NCBI RefSeq assembly: GCF_042643485.1
Contig: NZ_JBHRSJ010000029.1
Coordinates: 124,001 to 188,000, forward strand
Length of the DNA stretch: 64,000 nt
Reading direction: 5' to 3'
Source: Azotobacter bryophylli
GTDB taxonomy: Bacteria > Pseudomonadota > Gammaproteobacteria > Pseudomonadales > Pseudomonadaceae
Below the pieces are notes generated by a model that saw only the letters and a program-made list of their open reading frames with translations, was not told the origin of the DNA and ran no database searches. Made by a program: the position numbers and the translations under genes. Positions 50,256 through 59,360 of this stretch are shown here, piece by piece (position 1 is the first letter of the stretch; every line of letters starts with the position of its first letter).

Positions 50256-50585
50256 CTATCCCGCGACGTGCCATACGAGCGAGGCGACAAACGAACCCCA
50301 GCCCAGCCATTTGAACGCCTTCGCGAACGCCCGGTATTTCTGCTCGTTGTTCCGTTCGTCGTAGTGATCCACCACGACGGAGAGCATGACAAGGCAGCCG
50401 CAGACGAACGCCGCATACATCAGCAGTGCCGGTTCATCGTGCAGGTGCACGCCCGACGTTCTTTTGCCCGGGATATAGAGATCGTTCACCTGGAGTCCGT
50501 AGCCGCCATACAAGAGCAGGCCCGAGGACAGAACGATATTTATCAGTCTTTCCCCGAGCGGGATTCTATTTGGCAAGTAATCCAT
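50256..50585 (-). CDS. Small membrane protein, 109 aa
   Basis: This 109-aa protein has three hydrophobic segments (LINIVLSSGLLLYGGYGL, ALLMYAAFVCGCLVMLSVVV, FKWLGWGSFVASLVWHV) and is an inner-membrane protein of unknown family. It lies 65 bases after the 179-aa membrane protein gene and may be co-transcribed with it. GC is slightly lower than the surroundings. Confidence 0.6.
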   Translation of the reverse strand: MDYLPNRIPLGERLINIVLSSGLLLYGGYGLQVNDLYIPGKRTSGVHLHDEPALLMYAAFVCGCLVMLSVVVDHYDERNNEQKYRAFAKAFKWLGWGSFVASLVWHVAG

Positions 50586-50650
50586 TCGCGCTCCCTGCGT
50601 ATCTCAAGTGACCGAATCCAAACTATTCCCGCGCTCGCCCCGACCGACCG

Positions 50651-51190
50651 TCAGCTGGAAAACACATATTGTCCCTTGATCTTCTTCGGCGAAATGAAAG
50701 AGAAGTCGGGGAATATCTTCTGGCGGACATACCAGACATAGCCCAGCATGCCGACGCTCATCGCCAAAGCCACGGACGTCACGGCGGGACTCGACGAGAA
50801 TCCTTCGAGCTGCCGGGGAAGATTGATGATGGCGAGCAGGATGTAGGCGTTGTAGGCGCCGGCCATGTGCTTGTAGAAGCCGAATGCGAACAGCAATGGC
50901 ACGAGAGCGCACAGTGCGGCGAAGATCAGCTGGGCGTTGGGCCCGATCTGCGCGCCGATGCCGAAGCCGGCGAGCAGGGCGAACACGGCCTGGATGAACA
51001 TGAGGGTGATCAATACGTTGATCTTGCGATCGTGCAGATCGCAGAGATAGGGGTCGGCGTATGACGCGATGAGATGGGCGAGCTGATTGTCCTTGAGCCC
51101 TTTGCCCGAAAGTTTGGCGAATACTTCCGGCTTGGGAACGCCCGATGAAATCAGTTCTTTCACCTGGGCTTTGATTTCTTTCTTGTTCAT
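50651..51190 (-). CDS. Membrane protein with N-terminal cytoplasmic helix, 179 aa
   Basis: This 179-aa protein begins with a charged cytoplasmic segment (KKEIKAQVKELISSGVPKPE, KLSGKGLKDNQLAHLIASY, residues 1-45) and has about four membrane helices (LITLMFIQAVFALLAGFGIG, AALCALVPLLFAFGFY, YILLAIINLP, VALAMSVGMLGYVWYV). The family is unknown to me. It forms a probable pair with the 109-aa membrane protein. Confidence 0.65.
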   Translation of the reverse strand: MNKKEIKAQVKELISSGVPKPEVFAKLSGKGLKDNQLAHLIASYADPYLCDLHDRKINVLITLMFIQAVFALLAGFGIGAQIGPNAQLIFAALCALVPLLFAFGFYKHMAGAYNAYILLAIINLPRQLEGFSSSPAVTSVALAMSVGMLGYVWYVRQKIFPDFSFISPKKIKGQYVFSS

Positions 51191-51550
51191 TGCAAGCGAT
51201 GCCTCCGTGGCAGAAGAGCGAACTCCGAAAAAGCGGACTTTTCCGGGAAAAATCGAATTCGGCGCTATCCGTATAAGTTGCTAAGGAAGATTCATCCGCC
51301 CAAAGAGGAAGTGCGCATCCTCGTTATAGGGCGAAGACGATGTTCAATTGGACACGGATCGATAATGGCATTTTGCCAAAACATTGAAGCCCAACCCGTT
51401 CACATCTCGACCGATAACCACTGCCGGCCGGCTCCGCAGATACGGCCGCAGCGGGCAGGTCATCCACAGAGCGACGCCGGCAGCGTCGGGGGAACGGAAA
51501 GCTGGACGAGTGGACCCGACGAGCCGCAGCCGCCGGGTCCGCCAGCGGCC
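51191..51550. other. Intergenic region, no gene seen
   Basis: About 360 bases of mixed composition between the membrane protein gene and the acetyltransferase. No repeat, RNA gene or convincing frame is visible; a plus-strand frame through it is a shadow. Confidence 0.45.
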
Positions 51551-52066
51551 CTATTTCAACAGCGTCATGTATTCGACATCGCTGCCGTAGCTGGCCAGCT
51601 TCGTGCGGATGGAGTCGCACGCCTCGACCGCCTGGAAACCGTACTGCCGCCAGTAGGGCATGGAGCCCTGCACGGCGATCAGGCTGGCGCGCTCGACCTT
51701 CAGGCGCTCGAAGGTCTCCAGGAAGGCCGCGACCAGGGCCTGGCCGACGCCGCTCCCGCGCGCCACGGGGGCGATGGCCAGGTCGTGGAGATAGAGGCAG
51801 TCGGGGCTTTCCGGCAGTTCGCAGACCTGCATGTCCAGGCGCGGCGGCGTGGAGAAATGCCAGGGGATGGAGAACAGGTAGCCGACGACTTCGCCGCCGC
51901 GCGAGGCGACGAAGCAGGTGGCGGGCGAGGCCCGCAATTTGGCGACGAACGAGGATTCCGACTCGGGGACCAGTTCCGTGTAACAGACGGACTGGATTCT
52001 CAGCACATCCGCCAGGTCCGAATATTCCATGGACCTGACGACGACATCATTTGCAAAGCTAGGCAT
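51551..52066 (-). CDS. GNAT-family N-acetyltransferase
   Basis: This 171-aa protein has the GNAT fold: VVRSMEYSDLADVLRIQSVC at the start, CFVASRGGEVVGYLFSIPW, YLHDLAIAPVARGSGVGQAL with the acetyl-CoA loop (ARGSGVG), and SMPYWRQYGFQAVEACD at the C terminus. It transfers an acetyl group from acetyl-CoA to an unknown amine. It stands between a membrane pair and the P-type ATPase on the same strand, without close spacing. Confidence 0.9.
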   Translation of the reverse strand: MPSFANDVVVRSMEYSDLADVLRIQSVCYTELVPESESSFVAKLRASPATCFVASRGGEVVGYLFSIPWHFSTPPRLDMQVCELPESPDCLYLHDLAIAPVARGSGVGQALVAAFLETFERLKVERASLIAVQGSMPYWRQYGFQAVEACDSIRTKLASYGSDVEYMTLLK

Positions 52067-52132
52067 TACCGACCACTTGAACCGACAAATCCACTCATTA
52101 TATCCCGGCGGAAGCGGTCGGCGCCGCGCCTC

Positions 52133-55100
52133 CTAGCCCATCGCCCCCCGATGCCGCCGCTCCGTACTGCGCGGCCGCCGCGCCTGGCCGTAGAAGCGGC
52201 GCTTCACCGCCTCGGAAGCGGCCGCGTAGAGCAGGGTGATCAGCAGGATGGTGGCCAGTAGCGGGGCCGGCAGGGGCACCAGATCGAACCAGGCGCCGGC
52301 CGGCGTGTAGGGCAGGAGCACGGTCGCCAGCATCACCGCCACCGTGCTCGAGAGCAGCAGGCGGCCGGGGCGGCTACGGTAGAACGGCTTGTAGGTGCGC
52401 ACCACGAAGATGATGGCCAGCTCGGTGAGCAGGGACTCGATGAACCAGCCGCTGCGGAACAGCTCCGGCCGCTCGCCGACGAAGTAGAACAGCACGCCGA
52501 AGGTCAGCACGTCGAAGGCCGAGCTGACCAGGCCGAACACCACCATGAAGTTGCGCACCTCGCGGATGTTCCAGTGGTGCGGGGTGCGTTCCCATTCGCG
52601 GTCGACGTTGTCGCCGGCGATGCCCATGGCCGGGACGTCGGAGAGGAAGTTGTTGAGCAGTATCTGCTTGGCCAGGAGCGGCAGGAACGGCAGGAACATC
52701 GAGGCCAGGGCCATGCTGATCATGTTGCCGAAGTTGGCGCTGGTGGTGATGAAGATGTACTTGAGGGTGTTGGCGAAGGTGTGCCGGCCCTCGTCGATAC
52801 CCTGACGCAGCAGGTCCAGATCGTGGCGCAGGAGGACGAAGTCGGCGGCCTCCTTGGCCACGTCCACCGCCTGGTCCACCGAGACGCCGACGTCCGCCGC
52901 GTGCAGCGCCGGAGCGTCGTTGATGCCGTCGCCGAGGAAGCCGACCACGTGGCCGGTCTTCTGCAGGGCGAGGATGATGCGCTCCTTCTGGTTCGGATCG
53001 ACCTCGGCGAACAGCGCCACCTGCGGCACCAGGTTGAACAGCTCGTCGTCCTTCATCTGCAGCAGTTCGCCGCCGGTGATCACCCGCTCGACCGGGATGC
53101 CCACCGCCTCGGCCACGTGCCGGGCGACCAGGCGGTTGTCGCCGGTGATGATCTTCACCGCCACGCCCTGCCGGCCGAGGGCCTGCAGGGTGTCGCGCAC
53201 GCCGGGCTCCGGCGGGTCGAAGAACAGCAGGAAGCCGGCGAAGGCCAGTTCGCTCTCGTCGGCCTCGGCGTAGCGCGGCTTGGCCGCCACCCGCCGGCTG
53301 GCCAGGCCGAGCACGCGGTAGCCCTGCTCGCTCCAGCGGGCGAAGCGGGCCTGGATGTCGGCCAGCGCCGCCTCGTCCAGCGGCGCCGCGGCGTCCGCCT
53401 CGCCGATCCGCGTGCAGCGCTCCAGCACCTTGTCCAGGGCGCCCTTGACGATCATCAGCGGCGCGCCGTCCGCGCCCTCGACGACCACGCCGAGGCGCTT
53501 GCGCACGAAGTCGTAGGGGATCTCGTCGAGCTTGCGCCAGGCGCCCAGGTCCAGACGCTCCTCCTCGGCCTTGGCCACCAGCGCGGCGTCGAGGGCGTTG
53601 GCCAGCCCGCTCTGCAGGCGGGCGTTGAGGCTGGCCAGCAGCAGGCAACCGGCCGAAGGTTGTCCCCGGGCGTCCAGCGCCCCGTCCAGCTGCACCACGC
53701 CGCGGGTCAGGGTGCCGGTCTTGTCGGTGCAGAGCACGTCCATGGCGCCGAGGTTCTCGATGGCATTCAGATGGCGCACGATCACCCCGCGCTCGGCCAT
53801 GCGCTGCGCGCCCTTGGCCAGGGTGATGCCGAGGATCGCCGGCAGCAACTCGGGGGACAGGCCGACGGCCAGGGCGATGGCGAACAACAGGGTGTCCACG
53901 GTCGGCCGGCCGAGCAGGATGTTCGCCGCCAGCACGCCGACCACGATCAGCAGCATGACCTGCAGCAGCAGCGTGCCGAAGTGGCGCAGGCCGCGCTCGA
54001 ACTCGGTTTCCGGCGGGCGCAGGCTCAGGCTGCGGGCGATCCGCCCGTACTCGCTGGCGCTGCCGGTCGCCACCGCCAGCAGGGTCGCCGTGCCGCTGCG
54101 CAGGGAGCTGCCGGTGAACAGGCAGTTGCGCCGCTCGGCCAGACTGGCGTCGGCGGCGGCCAGCCCCGGCTCCTTCTCCACCGGAAAGGTCTCGCCGGTG
54201 AGCAGACCCTGGCTGACGAAGCAGTCGCGGGCCTCCAGCACCAGCCCGTCGGCGGGGATCAGGCTGCCGGCGGCCAGCTCGACCACGTCGCCCGGCACCA
54301 CCTCGCTGGCCGGGATCTCCAGCGTCCGGCCGTCGCGGCGCACCCGGGCGGTGATCGCCACGCGCCGGCGCAGCCGCTCCAGGGCATGGGAGGCGCGGTA
54401 TTCCTGAACGGCGCCGAGCAGCGCGCTGACCAGCACGATGGCCAGCACGATGCCCGCGTCCAGCCAGTCGCGGACCACCAGGGAAACGACGCTGGCGAAG
54501 ATCAGGATCAGCACCAGCGGGCTGCGCAGCTGCTCGAGGAACATCCGCGGCATGCCCTGCGCGTGGCGCTCGAGGCGCTCCTCGTCGACGCCCTGGCGGC
54601 TCGCCGCGGCCTCGCCGGAAAGACCCTCCGGGCCGCTCTCCAGGGCAGCGAAGGCCTGCGCCGGCGTCCAACTCCACCAGGCCCCGGCCGGCGCGCTGCG
54701 CCGCTCGACCGCCTGGCCGCGCAGTGCGCGGCGGGAGATCAGCATGCCGGGCAGCATCGGCGCCCAGAAGCTCAGTCCGCGGAACAGCAGGGTGGCCGAC
54801 AGCGCCACCGGCAGCGGCACCCCGGCCCAGCTCAGGGTGGTCACCGCCGCCGCCTCGAACACGCCGAGGCCGCCCGGGGTCACGCCGATGCTGCGCAGCA
54901 CGCTGGCCAGCATGAAGCCGGCGAACACCCCGCTCCAGGGCACCGCCTCGCCCAGCGAGCGCACCAGCGCCCAGAGCGTGCTGCCGTCGAGCAGGATGAT
55001 GCTCAGGTCGAGGCTGGCGGTCAGGGCCAGCAGACGCGGATTGCGGGTCAGCCGGGGATCGGCCTGCTCCAGCTGGGCCAGGCCGCGCTCGACCCAGGCG

Positions 55101-55726
55101 CGCCCGGCGAAGCGCCGCAGACCGGCCGGCAGGCGGCGCCCGGCGAGCAGCGCGGCGGCCAGCGCCACGCTCAGGCTACCCAGGGCGAACAGAGTGCAGG
55201 CGATGACCAGCAGGGGCGTGGCGTGCCCCTCGACGACCACGATGCCGAGCGCCGCGGCCAGCGCCAGCACGTAGGCGAGCAGGTAGGAGCATAGGCTGAC
55301 CACCAGACAGGCCATCACCACCGGGCGCGAGATGCCCTGGCGCTGGAAGGCCGCGGTGGCCGCCAGGGTGCCGCTCAGCCCGTAGGTGGGCAGGGCCTGG
55401 TCGACGAACAGCTTCATCAGGCCCAGCTTGCAGGCGCGCAGCAGCGGCAGGCGGGCCCGGCCGGCATGCGCCACGCTCCGGTAGATCTGTCCCTGGGCCA
55501 GATAGGTCAGCGCCTGCAGCACCAGGGCGAGGACGAACCAGCGCGGTTCGACCTGGCCGAGCAGCCGGGCGAAGGATTCGGCCTCGGTCAGATGCAGGGC
55601 CACCGCCACCACGGCCGCCAGGGTGGCCGCGCCGAACAGCCAGGAAACCCAGAGCAGCCGTTGCGGGTGCCGCGAACCCTGGCCGAAAACGCCGGCGGAC
55701 GCATCCATGATGTCGGAACTGGGCAT
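52133..55726 (-). CDS. Flippase-like (UPF0104) domain fused to MgtA-type P-type ATPase
   Basis: This 1197-aa protein joins two membrane machines. Residues about 20-335 are a UPF0104/lysylphosphatidylglycerol-synthase transmembrane domain (TYGLSGTLAATAAFQRQGIS, GVTPGGLGVFEAAAVTTLSW). From about 345 it is a magnesium-translocating P3B-type ATPase: LTGETFPVEKE, the phosphorylation site DKTGTLT at about 666, KIITGDN, GDGINDAPALHAADVGVSVD and IFITTSANFGNMISM. Free MgtA is about 900 aa, so about 330 residues were added in front. I chose the ATG at 55726 with GAGGAA before it. The two-component genes diverge from it across 222 bases and may control it. A coupled lipid and magnesium function is inference. 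Confidence 0.88.
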   Translation of the reverse strand: MPSSDIMDASAGVFGQGSRHPQRLLWVSWLFGAATLAAVVAVALHLTEAESFARLLGQVEPRWFVLALVLQALTYLAQGQIYRSVAHAGRARLPLLRACKLGLMKLFVDQALPTYGLSGTLAATAAFQRQGISRPVVMACLVVSLCSYLLAYVLALAAALGIVVVEGHATPLLVIACTLFALGSLSVALAAALLAGRRLPAGLRRFAGRAWVERGLAQLEQADPRLTRNPRLLALTASLDLSIILLDGSTLWALVRSLGEAVPWSGVFAGFMLASVLRSIGVTPGGLGVFEAAAVTTLSWAGVPLPVALSATLLFRGLSFWAPMLPGMLISRRALRGQAVERRSAPAGAWWSWTPAQAFAALESGPEGLSGEAAASRQGVDEERLERHAQGMPRMFLEQLRSPLVLILIFASVVSLVVRDWLDAGIVLAIVLVSALLGAVQEYRASHALERLRRRVAITARVRRDGRTLEIPASEVVPGDVVELAAGSLIPADGLVLEARDCFVSQGLLTGETFPVEKEPGLAAADASLAERRNCLFTGSSLRSGTATLLAVATGSASEYGRIARSLSLRPPETEFERGLRHFGTLLLQVMLLIVVGVLAANILLGRPTVDTLLFAIALAVGLSPELLPAILGITLAKGAQRMAERGVIVRHLNAIENLGAMDVLCTDKTGTLTRGVVQLDGALDARGQPSAGCLLLASLNARLQSGLANALDAALVAKAEEERLDLGAWRKLDEIPYDFVRKRLGVVVEGADGAPLMIVKGALDKVLERCTRIGEADAAAPLDEAALADIQARFARWSEQGYRVLGLASRRVAAKPRYAEADESELAFAGFLLFFDPPEPGVRDTLQALGRQGVAVKIITGDNRLVARHVAEAVGIPVERVITGGELLQMKDDELFNLVPQVALFAEVDPNQKERIILALQKTGHVVGFLGDGINDAPALHAADVGVSVDQAVDVAKEAADFVLLRHDLDLLRQGIDEGRHTFANTLKYIFITTSANFGNMISMALASMFLPFLPLLAKQILLNNFLSDVPAMGIAGDNVDREWERTPHHWNIREVRNFMVVFGLVSSAFDVLTFGVLFYFVGERPELFRSGWFIESLLTELAIIFVVRTYKPFYRSRPGRLLLSSTVAVMLATVLLPYTPAGAWFDLVPLPAPLLATILLITLLYAAASEAVKRRFYGQARRPRSTERRHRGAMG

Positions 55727-55948
55727 GACTTCCTCGCTGCGGATGAAGAGCGGGCGGCGCACCGCTTCGCGCCGGCCTGCGCTCGAACGTGCCGGCTGCC
55801 GGCCCCGGCGGGGCAGGCGGCAGCGGGCTCGGCTAGACTAGCACGCCGCGCCGGCCCGGTTCAGACGCGGCCCGCGGGCACGTCGGTAGCTAACCGCCAT
55901 CACCCGCGCTACTCTGTGGCGCCCCGCAGTCGACCAAGCCGTTTTCCG

Positions 55949-56704
55949 ATGCTGCCCCCCGAATCCCGGCCCGCCACCGCCCCAGAGCGCAACGCCATCC
56001 GCGCCCTCATCGTCGACGACGACGAACCGCTCCAGCAACTGCTCTGCGGCTATCTCGAACGCTACAACATCGACAGTCGCGGCGTGGCCGGGGGCGAGGC
56101 CATGCGCGCGGCGCTGGCCGAGGGAGACATCGACATCGTCGTGCTCGACCTGATGCTGCCGGGCGAAGACGGCCTGTCGCTGTGCCGCTGGCTGCGCCGC
56201 GAATCGAAGATTCCGATCCTCATGCTGACCGCCCGCTGCGAGCCGGCCGACCGGGTGCTCGGCCTGGAGCTGGGCGCCGACGACTACATGTCCAAGCCGT
56301 TCGAGCCGCGCGAGCTGGTGGCGCGCATCCACTCCATCCTGCGCCGGGTGCGCCACGGCCATCAGCCGGCGCCCCACGACCGCACTTACCAGCGCATCCG
56401 TTTCGACGGCTGGGTGCTCGACGGCGTGCTGCGCCAGCTGCACTCGCCGGAGGGCGTCCTGGTGCCGCTGTCGAACGCCGAGTTCCGCCTGCTCTGGGTC
56501 TTCCTCGAACGGCCGCGGCGGGTGCTCAACCGCGAGCAGTTGCTGGACGCGGCCCGCGGGCGCGCCATCGAGGCCTTCGACCGCAGCATCGACCTGCTGG
56601 TCTCGCGCATCCGCCAGAAGCTCGGCGACGACCCGCGCACGCCGCGCCTGATCAAGACCGTGCGCGGCGAAGGCTACCTGTTCGACGCCCGGGACATCGG
56701 CTGA
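55949..56704 (+). CDS. OmpR-family response regulator
   Basis: This 251-aa regulator has a receiver domain (ALIVDDDEPLQQLL, phosphoacceptor D67 in VVLDLMLPGEDG, LMLTA, the Lys of MSKPFEP) and a winged-helix output domain of the OmpR type (LSNAEFRLLWVFLERPRRVL, SIDLLVSRIRQKLGDDP, IKTVRGEGYLFDA). Its stop overlaps the kinase ATG by one base, so they form a two-component pair. The ATG at 55949 follows an unusual leader without a strong Shine-Dalgarno sequence. Confidence 0.94.
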   Translation: MLPPESRPATAPERNAIRALIVDDDEPLQQLLCGYLERYNIDSRGVAGGEAMRAALAEGDIDIVVLDLMLPGEDGLSLCRWLRRESKIPILMLTARCEPADRVLGLELGADDYMSKPFEPRELVARIHSILRRVRHGHQPAPHDRTYQRIRFDGWVLDGVLRQLHSPEGVLVPLSNAEFRLLWVFLERPRRVLNREQLLDAARGRAIEAFDRSIDLLVSRIRQKLGDDPRTPRLIKTVRGEGYLFDARDIG

Positions 56705-57777
56705 TGAAACGCCTGGACACGCTGTTCGCGCGGCTGTTCCTGGTCTTTCTCGGCCTGATCGTGCTGGCCCATGCCCTCGCCTTCGTCTGGCTCGAACATT
56801 ACGGCCCCCAGCGCCACCCGCATCCCCATCCGCCGCCCCCGCCGGCCATGCTGCCGCCCGGCGCGCTGCCCTTCGGCCCGCCGCCTCCCGGCGAACCGCC
56901 GCCCCCGCACAAGCCGCCGGGCCTGCCGCTGCCGCGCGGCGCGCCCCTGGTGTTCCAGCTGATCGCGCTGGTGGCCGCTGCCTGGATCGGCGCACGCCTG
57001 CTGGCCCGCCCGGTGAGCCGGCTGGGCGAGGCCGCCCGCGGCCTGAGCGACGACCTGGACAGCCCGCCGCTGGCCGAGAGCGGCCCGGCCGAGGCGCGCC
57101 AGGCGGCCTCCGCCTTCAACCGCATGCGCGAGCGCATCCGCGAGCAGATGCAGGAACGCAGCCGCATGCTAATGGCGGTCTCCCACGACCTGCGCACGCC
57201 CCTGGCGCGCCTGCGCCTGCGCGCGGAGGAGATCGACAACCCGGCGCTGCGCGAACGCTTCCTCCTGGATCTGGGGGAGATGCGCGGCCTGCTGGACGCC
57301 ACCCTGCGCTATCTGCACCAGGAACGCGGCGAGGAGCCGCTGCAGCGGCTGGACGTGCAGGCGCTGGCCGAGTCCCTGGCGGAGAACGCCCGCGAGGACG
57401 GCGCCCAGGCGAGCGTCGAGGGCCGCTGCGCGCCCATCGAGGCGCGTCCGCTGGCCCTGACCTCGGCCCTGACCAACCTGCTGGAGAACGCCCTGCGCTA
57501 TGCCGGCGAGGCGTGCATCCGCCTGGAGGACGACGACCGGCGGCTGCGCATCCTGGTCGTCGACCACGGCCCGGGCATCCCGCCCGAGGCGCGCGAGCGG
57601 GTGTTCGAGCCGTTCTTCCGCCTCGAACAGTCGCGCAACCGCAACTCCGGCGGCGTCGGCCTCGGGCTCGCCATCGCCCGGGCCGCTCTGCGCCGACAGG
57701 GCGGCGAGTTGCACGTCGAGGAAACCCCGGGCGGCGGCCTGACCGCCGTGCTGGAACTGCCCAGGCGCTCCGTGTAA
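56704..57777 (+). CDS. Sensor histidine kinase with His/Pro-rich periplasmic loop
   Basis: This 357-aa kinase has a membrane helix at about 10-30, a periplasmic loop of about 50 residues made of Pro, His and Gly (RHPHPHPPPPPAML, GEPPPPHKPPG), a second helix at about 82-101, a HAMP segment, and the kinase core. The phosphoacceptor is H161 in AVSHDLRTPLARL; LTNLLENALRYA gives the N box, VDHGPGIP the G1 box and GGVGLGLAIARAAL the G2 box. The histidines in the loop suggest sensing of a divalent metal; that is inference. Its partner is the response regulator upstream. Confidence 0.93.
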   Translation: MKRLDTLFARLFLVFLGLIVLAHALAFVWLEHYGPQRHPHPHPPPPPAMLPPGALPFGPPPPGEPPPPHKPPGLPLPRGAPLVFQLIALVAAAWIGARLLARPVSRLGEAARGLSDDLDSPPLAESGPAEARQAASAFNRMRERIREQMQERSRMLMAVSHDLRTPLARLRLRAEEIDNPALRERFLLDLGEMRGLLDATLRYLHQERGEEPLQRLDVQALAESLAENAREDGAQASVEGRCAPIEARPLALTSALTNLLENALRYAGEACIRLEDDDRRLRILVVDHGPGIPPEARERVFEPFFRLEQSRNRNSGGVGLGLAIARAALRRQGGELHVEETPGGGLTAVLELPRRSV

Positions 57778-57879
57778 GCGATTCGATACAAAGCCGCCAA
57801 GCCCAGGACACAATCGCCGTCGAGGCTGCACGAACCGGAATCCGTCATTCCGGTTCAGCCAACCTCAGAGGTGAAAACG

Positions 57880-58545
57880 ATGAGCATCAGCGGGGTAAAC
57901 AGCAGTTACTCCAACTACTACAGCGGTCTCGACAGCCTGAGATCGCTGACCAAGAGCGCCACTTCCGCCACCGAGAGCGACAATCCGCTGCAGCAGCTGT
58001 TCAGCAAGCTGGACAGCGACGGCGACGGCAGCATCAGCAGCGACGAACTGAACAGCGCCCTCTCCAGCGCCAGCTCCGGTTCGGATTCCGACAGCGACGG
58101 CGACGACATCGACGTCGGCGCCCTGCTCAGCATGATCGACAGCAACCGCGACGGCAGCCTCAGCCTGAACGAGCTGGGCGACGCCATGGCCGCCGGCGGA
58201 CAGCCGCCGCAGGGCGCCCCGCTCGATTCGAGCGCACTGGTCAGCGCCCTGGACAGCGACGGCGATGGCAGCATCAGCAGCGACGAACTGGCCAGCGCCA
58301 CCTCCAGCAGCGGGCTGAGCGACACCAGCAGCAGCGATCTGTTCAGCGCCCTGGACGCCAACGGCGACGGCAGTATCAGCAGCGACGAGCTGGACAGCGT
58401 CCTGCAGGCCAGTGCACCGCCGAAACCCGACGATCAGGACAGCGGCCAGGCCTACCGGCAACTGGCCGAGGCCCTGCAGCAGTACCAGAGCGTCGGCTCG
58501 TACCTCACGCAGAGCACCGGCAGCACCATCAGCATCGCCGCCTGA
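57880..58545 (+). CDS. EF-hand calcium-binding protein, Ser/Asp-rich
   Basis: This 221-aa protein has four EF-hand loops: DSDGDGSISSDEL, DSNRDGSLSLNEL, DSDGDGSISSDEL and DANGDGSISSDEL, each with the calcium ligands at positions 1, 3, 5 and 12 in place. The spacers are Ser/Ala-rich. There is no signal peptide; the N terminus MSISGVNSSYSNYYSGLD is like bacterial EF-hand proteins exported by other routes or kept in the cytoplasm. AGAGGTG precedes the ATG at 57880. Calcium buffering or sensing is the likely role. Confidence 0.85.
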   Translation: MSISGVNSSYSNYYSGLDSLRSLTKSATSATESDNPLQQLFSKLDSDGDGSISSDELNSALSSASSGSDSDSDGDDIDVGALLSMIDSNRDGSLSLNELGDAMAAGGQPPQGAPLDSSALVSALDSDGDGSISSDELASATSSSGLSDTSSSDLFSALDANGDGSISSDELDSVLQASAPPKPDDQDSGQAYRQLAEALQQYQSVGSYLTQSTGSTISIAA

Positions 58546-58620
58546 CGAGGATGGCAGCCGGAGTCCGCGGCAGCGGGCCCCGGCCTTGGGCGCGTCCTGG
58601 CGGCGCGCCCGGTCGGACGC

Positions 58621-58812
58621 TCAGGTCCGGTCGATGCCCTTCTTCAGCGAGTCCTTCACGTCGCCTTTCACCTGCTGGGTTTCGCCCTTGATCTCCTGGG
58701 CCTCGCCCTCGCGCTGCATGCTCGCGTCATCGGTGGCTCCGCCGATGCCCTTCTTCATCTTGCCGACGGCCTCGTTGGCGCCGCCCTTCATCTTGTCCGA
58801 GGTACTGCCCAT
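58621..58812 (-). CDS. CsbD family stress protein
   Basis: This 63-aa hydrophilic protein has the CsbD pattern: MKGGANEAVGKMKKGIGGAT, GEAQEIKGETQQVKGDVKDS. CsbD-like proteins accumulate under general stress; their activity is unknown. GAGAGGAAAA lies before the ATG at 58812. It stands alone between the EF-hand and OB-fold genes. Confidence 0.9.
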   Translation of the reverse strand: MGSTSDKMKGGANEAVGKMKKGIGGATDDASMQREGEAQEIKGETQQVKGDVKDSLKKGIDRT

Positions 58813-58984
58813 TTTTCCTCTCCTGCTCGAAATGAGTGGCACTTGGGTTGACGGCAACGGGAGGCAGGAGTTCGGGGCCAGTGGGACGAGCGGTAGCGGG
58901 ATTCCCGGCGGGGTCGTTTTAAGCCTGGATTCAGCAGGTCGCCCTACCCTGACGCCATTATCCCGAGATTACGGAGCCGCTTCG

Positions 58985-59335
58985 ATGAAACCCCTTTTCC
59001 TCGCCCTGCTGATCGCCTCGCTGCCGGCCTCCGCCGCGCTGGCCGCGGGAGGCTACACCGGGCCGGGCGCCGCCCGGCCGGCCACCACGGTGGCGGCCGC
59101 CCGCGGAGCCGCCGACGAAACCCCGGTGGTGCTGGAGGGCGAGATCGTGCAGCGCCTGAAGGGCGACACCTACGAGTTCCGCGACGCCACCGGCACCGTC
59201 AAGGTCGAGATCGACGACGAGGACTGGCCGGACCGGGCGGTCGACGACCAGACCCGGGTCAGGCTGACCGGCGAAATGGAGAGCGAGCTGCTGCAGCACG
59301 TGATCGACGTCGAGCGCGTCGAGGTGCTGGATTGA
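58985..59335 (+). CDS. YgiW/YdeI (NirD-like BOF) family periplasmic stress protein
   Basis: This 116-aa protein has a signal peptide (LFLALLIASLPASAALAA) and a single OB-fold of the BOF family: VVLEGEIVQRLKGDTYEFRD, GTVKVEIDDEDWPDRAVDDQ, RVRLTGEMES. E. coli relatives YgiW and YdeI are periplasmic proteins that raise resistance to peroxide, acid, or antimicrobial peptides. The match of length and pattern is good. Confidence 0.9.
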   Translation: MKPLFLALLIASLPASAALAAGGYTGPGAARPATTVAAARGAADETPVVLEGEIVQRLKGDTYEFRDATGTVKVEIDDEDWPDRAVDDQTRVRLTGEMESELLQHVIDVERVEVLD

Positions 59336-59360
59336 GCGGCCCTCCGCCCTCCCCTCCGCT

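Noticed and set aside
52374..55294. Long frames antisense to or out of frame with the P-type ATPase (767 and 906 codons)
   Set aside because: They are GC-rich shadow frames rich in Arg, Gly and Ala or Gln and His without motifs.
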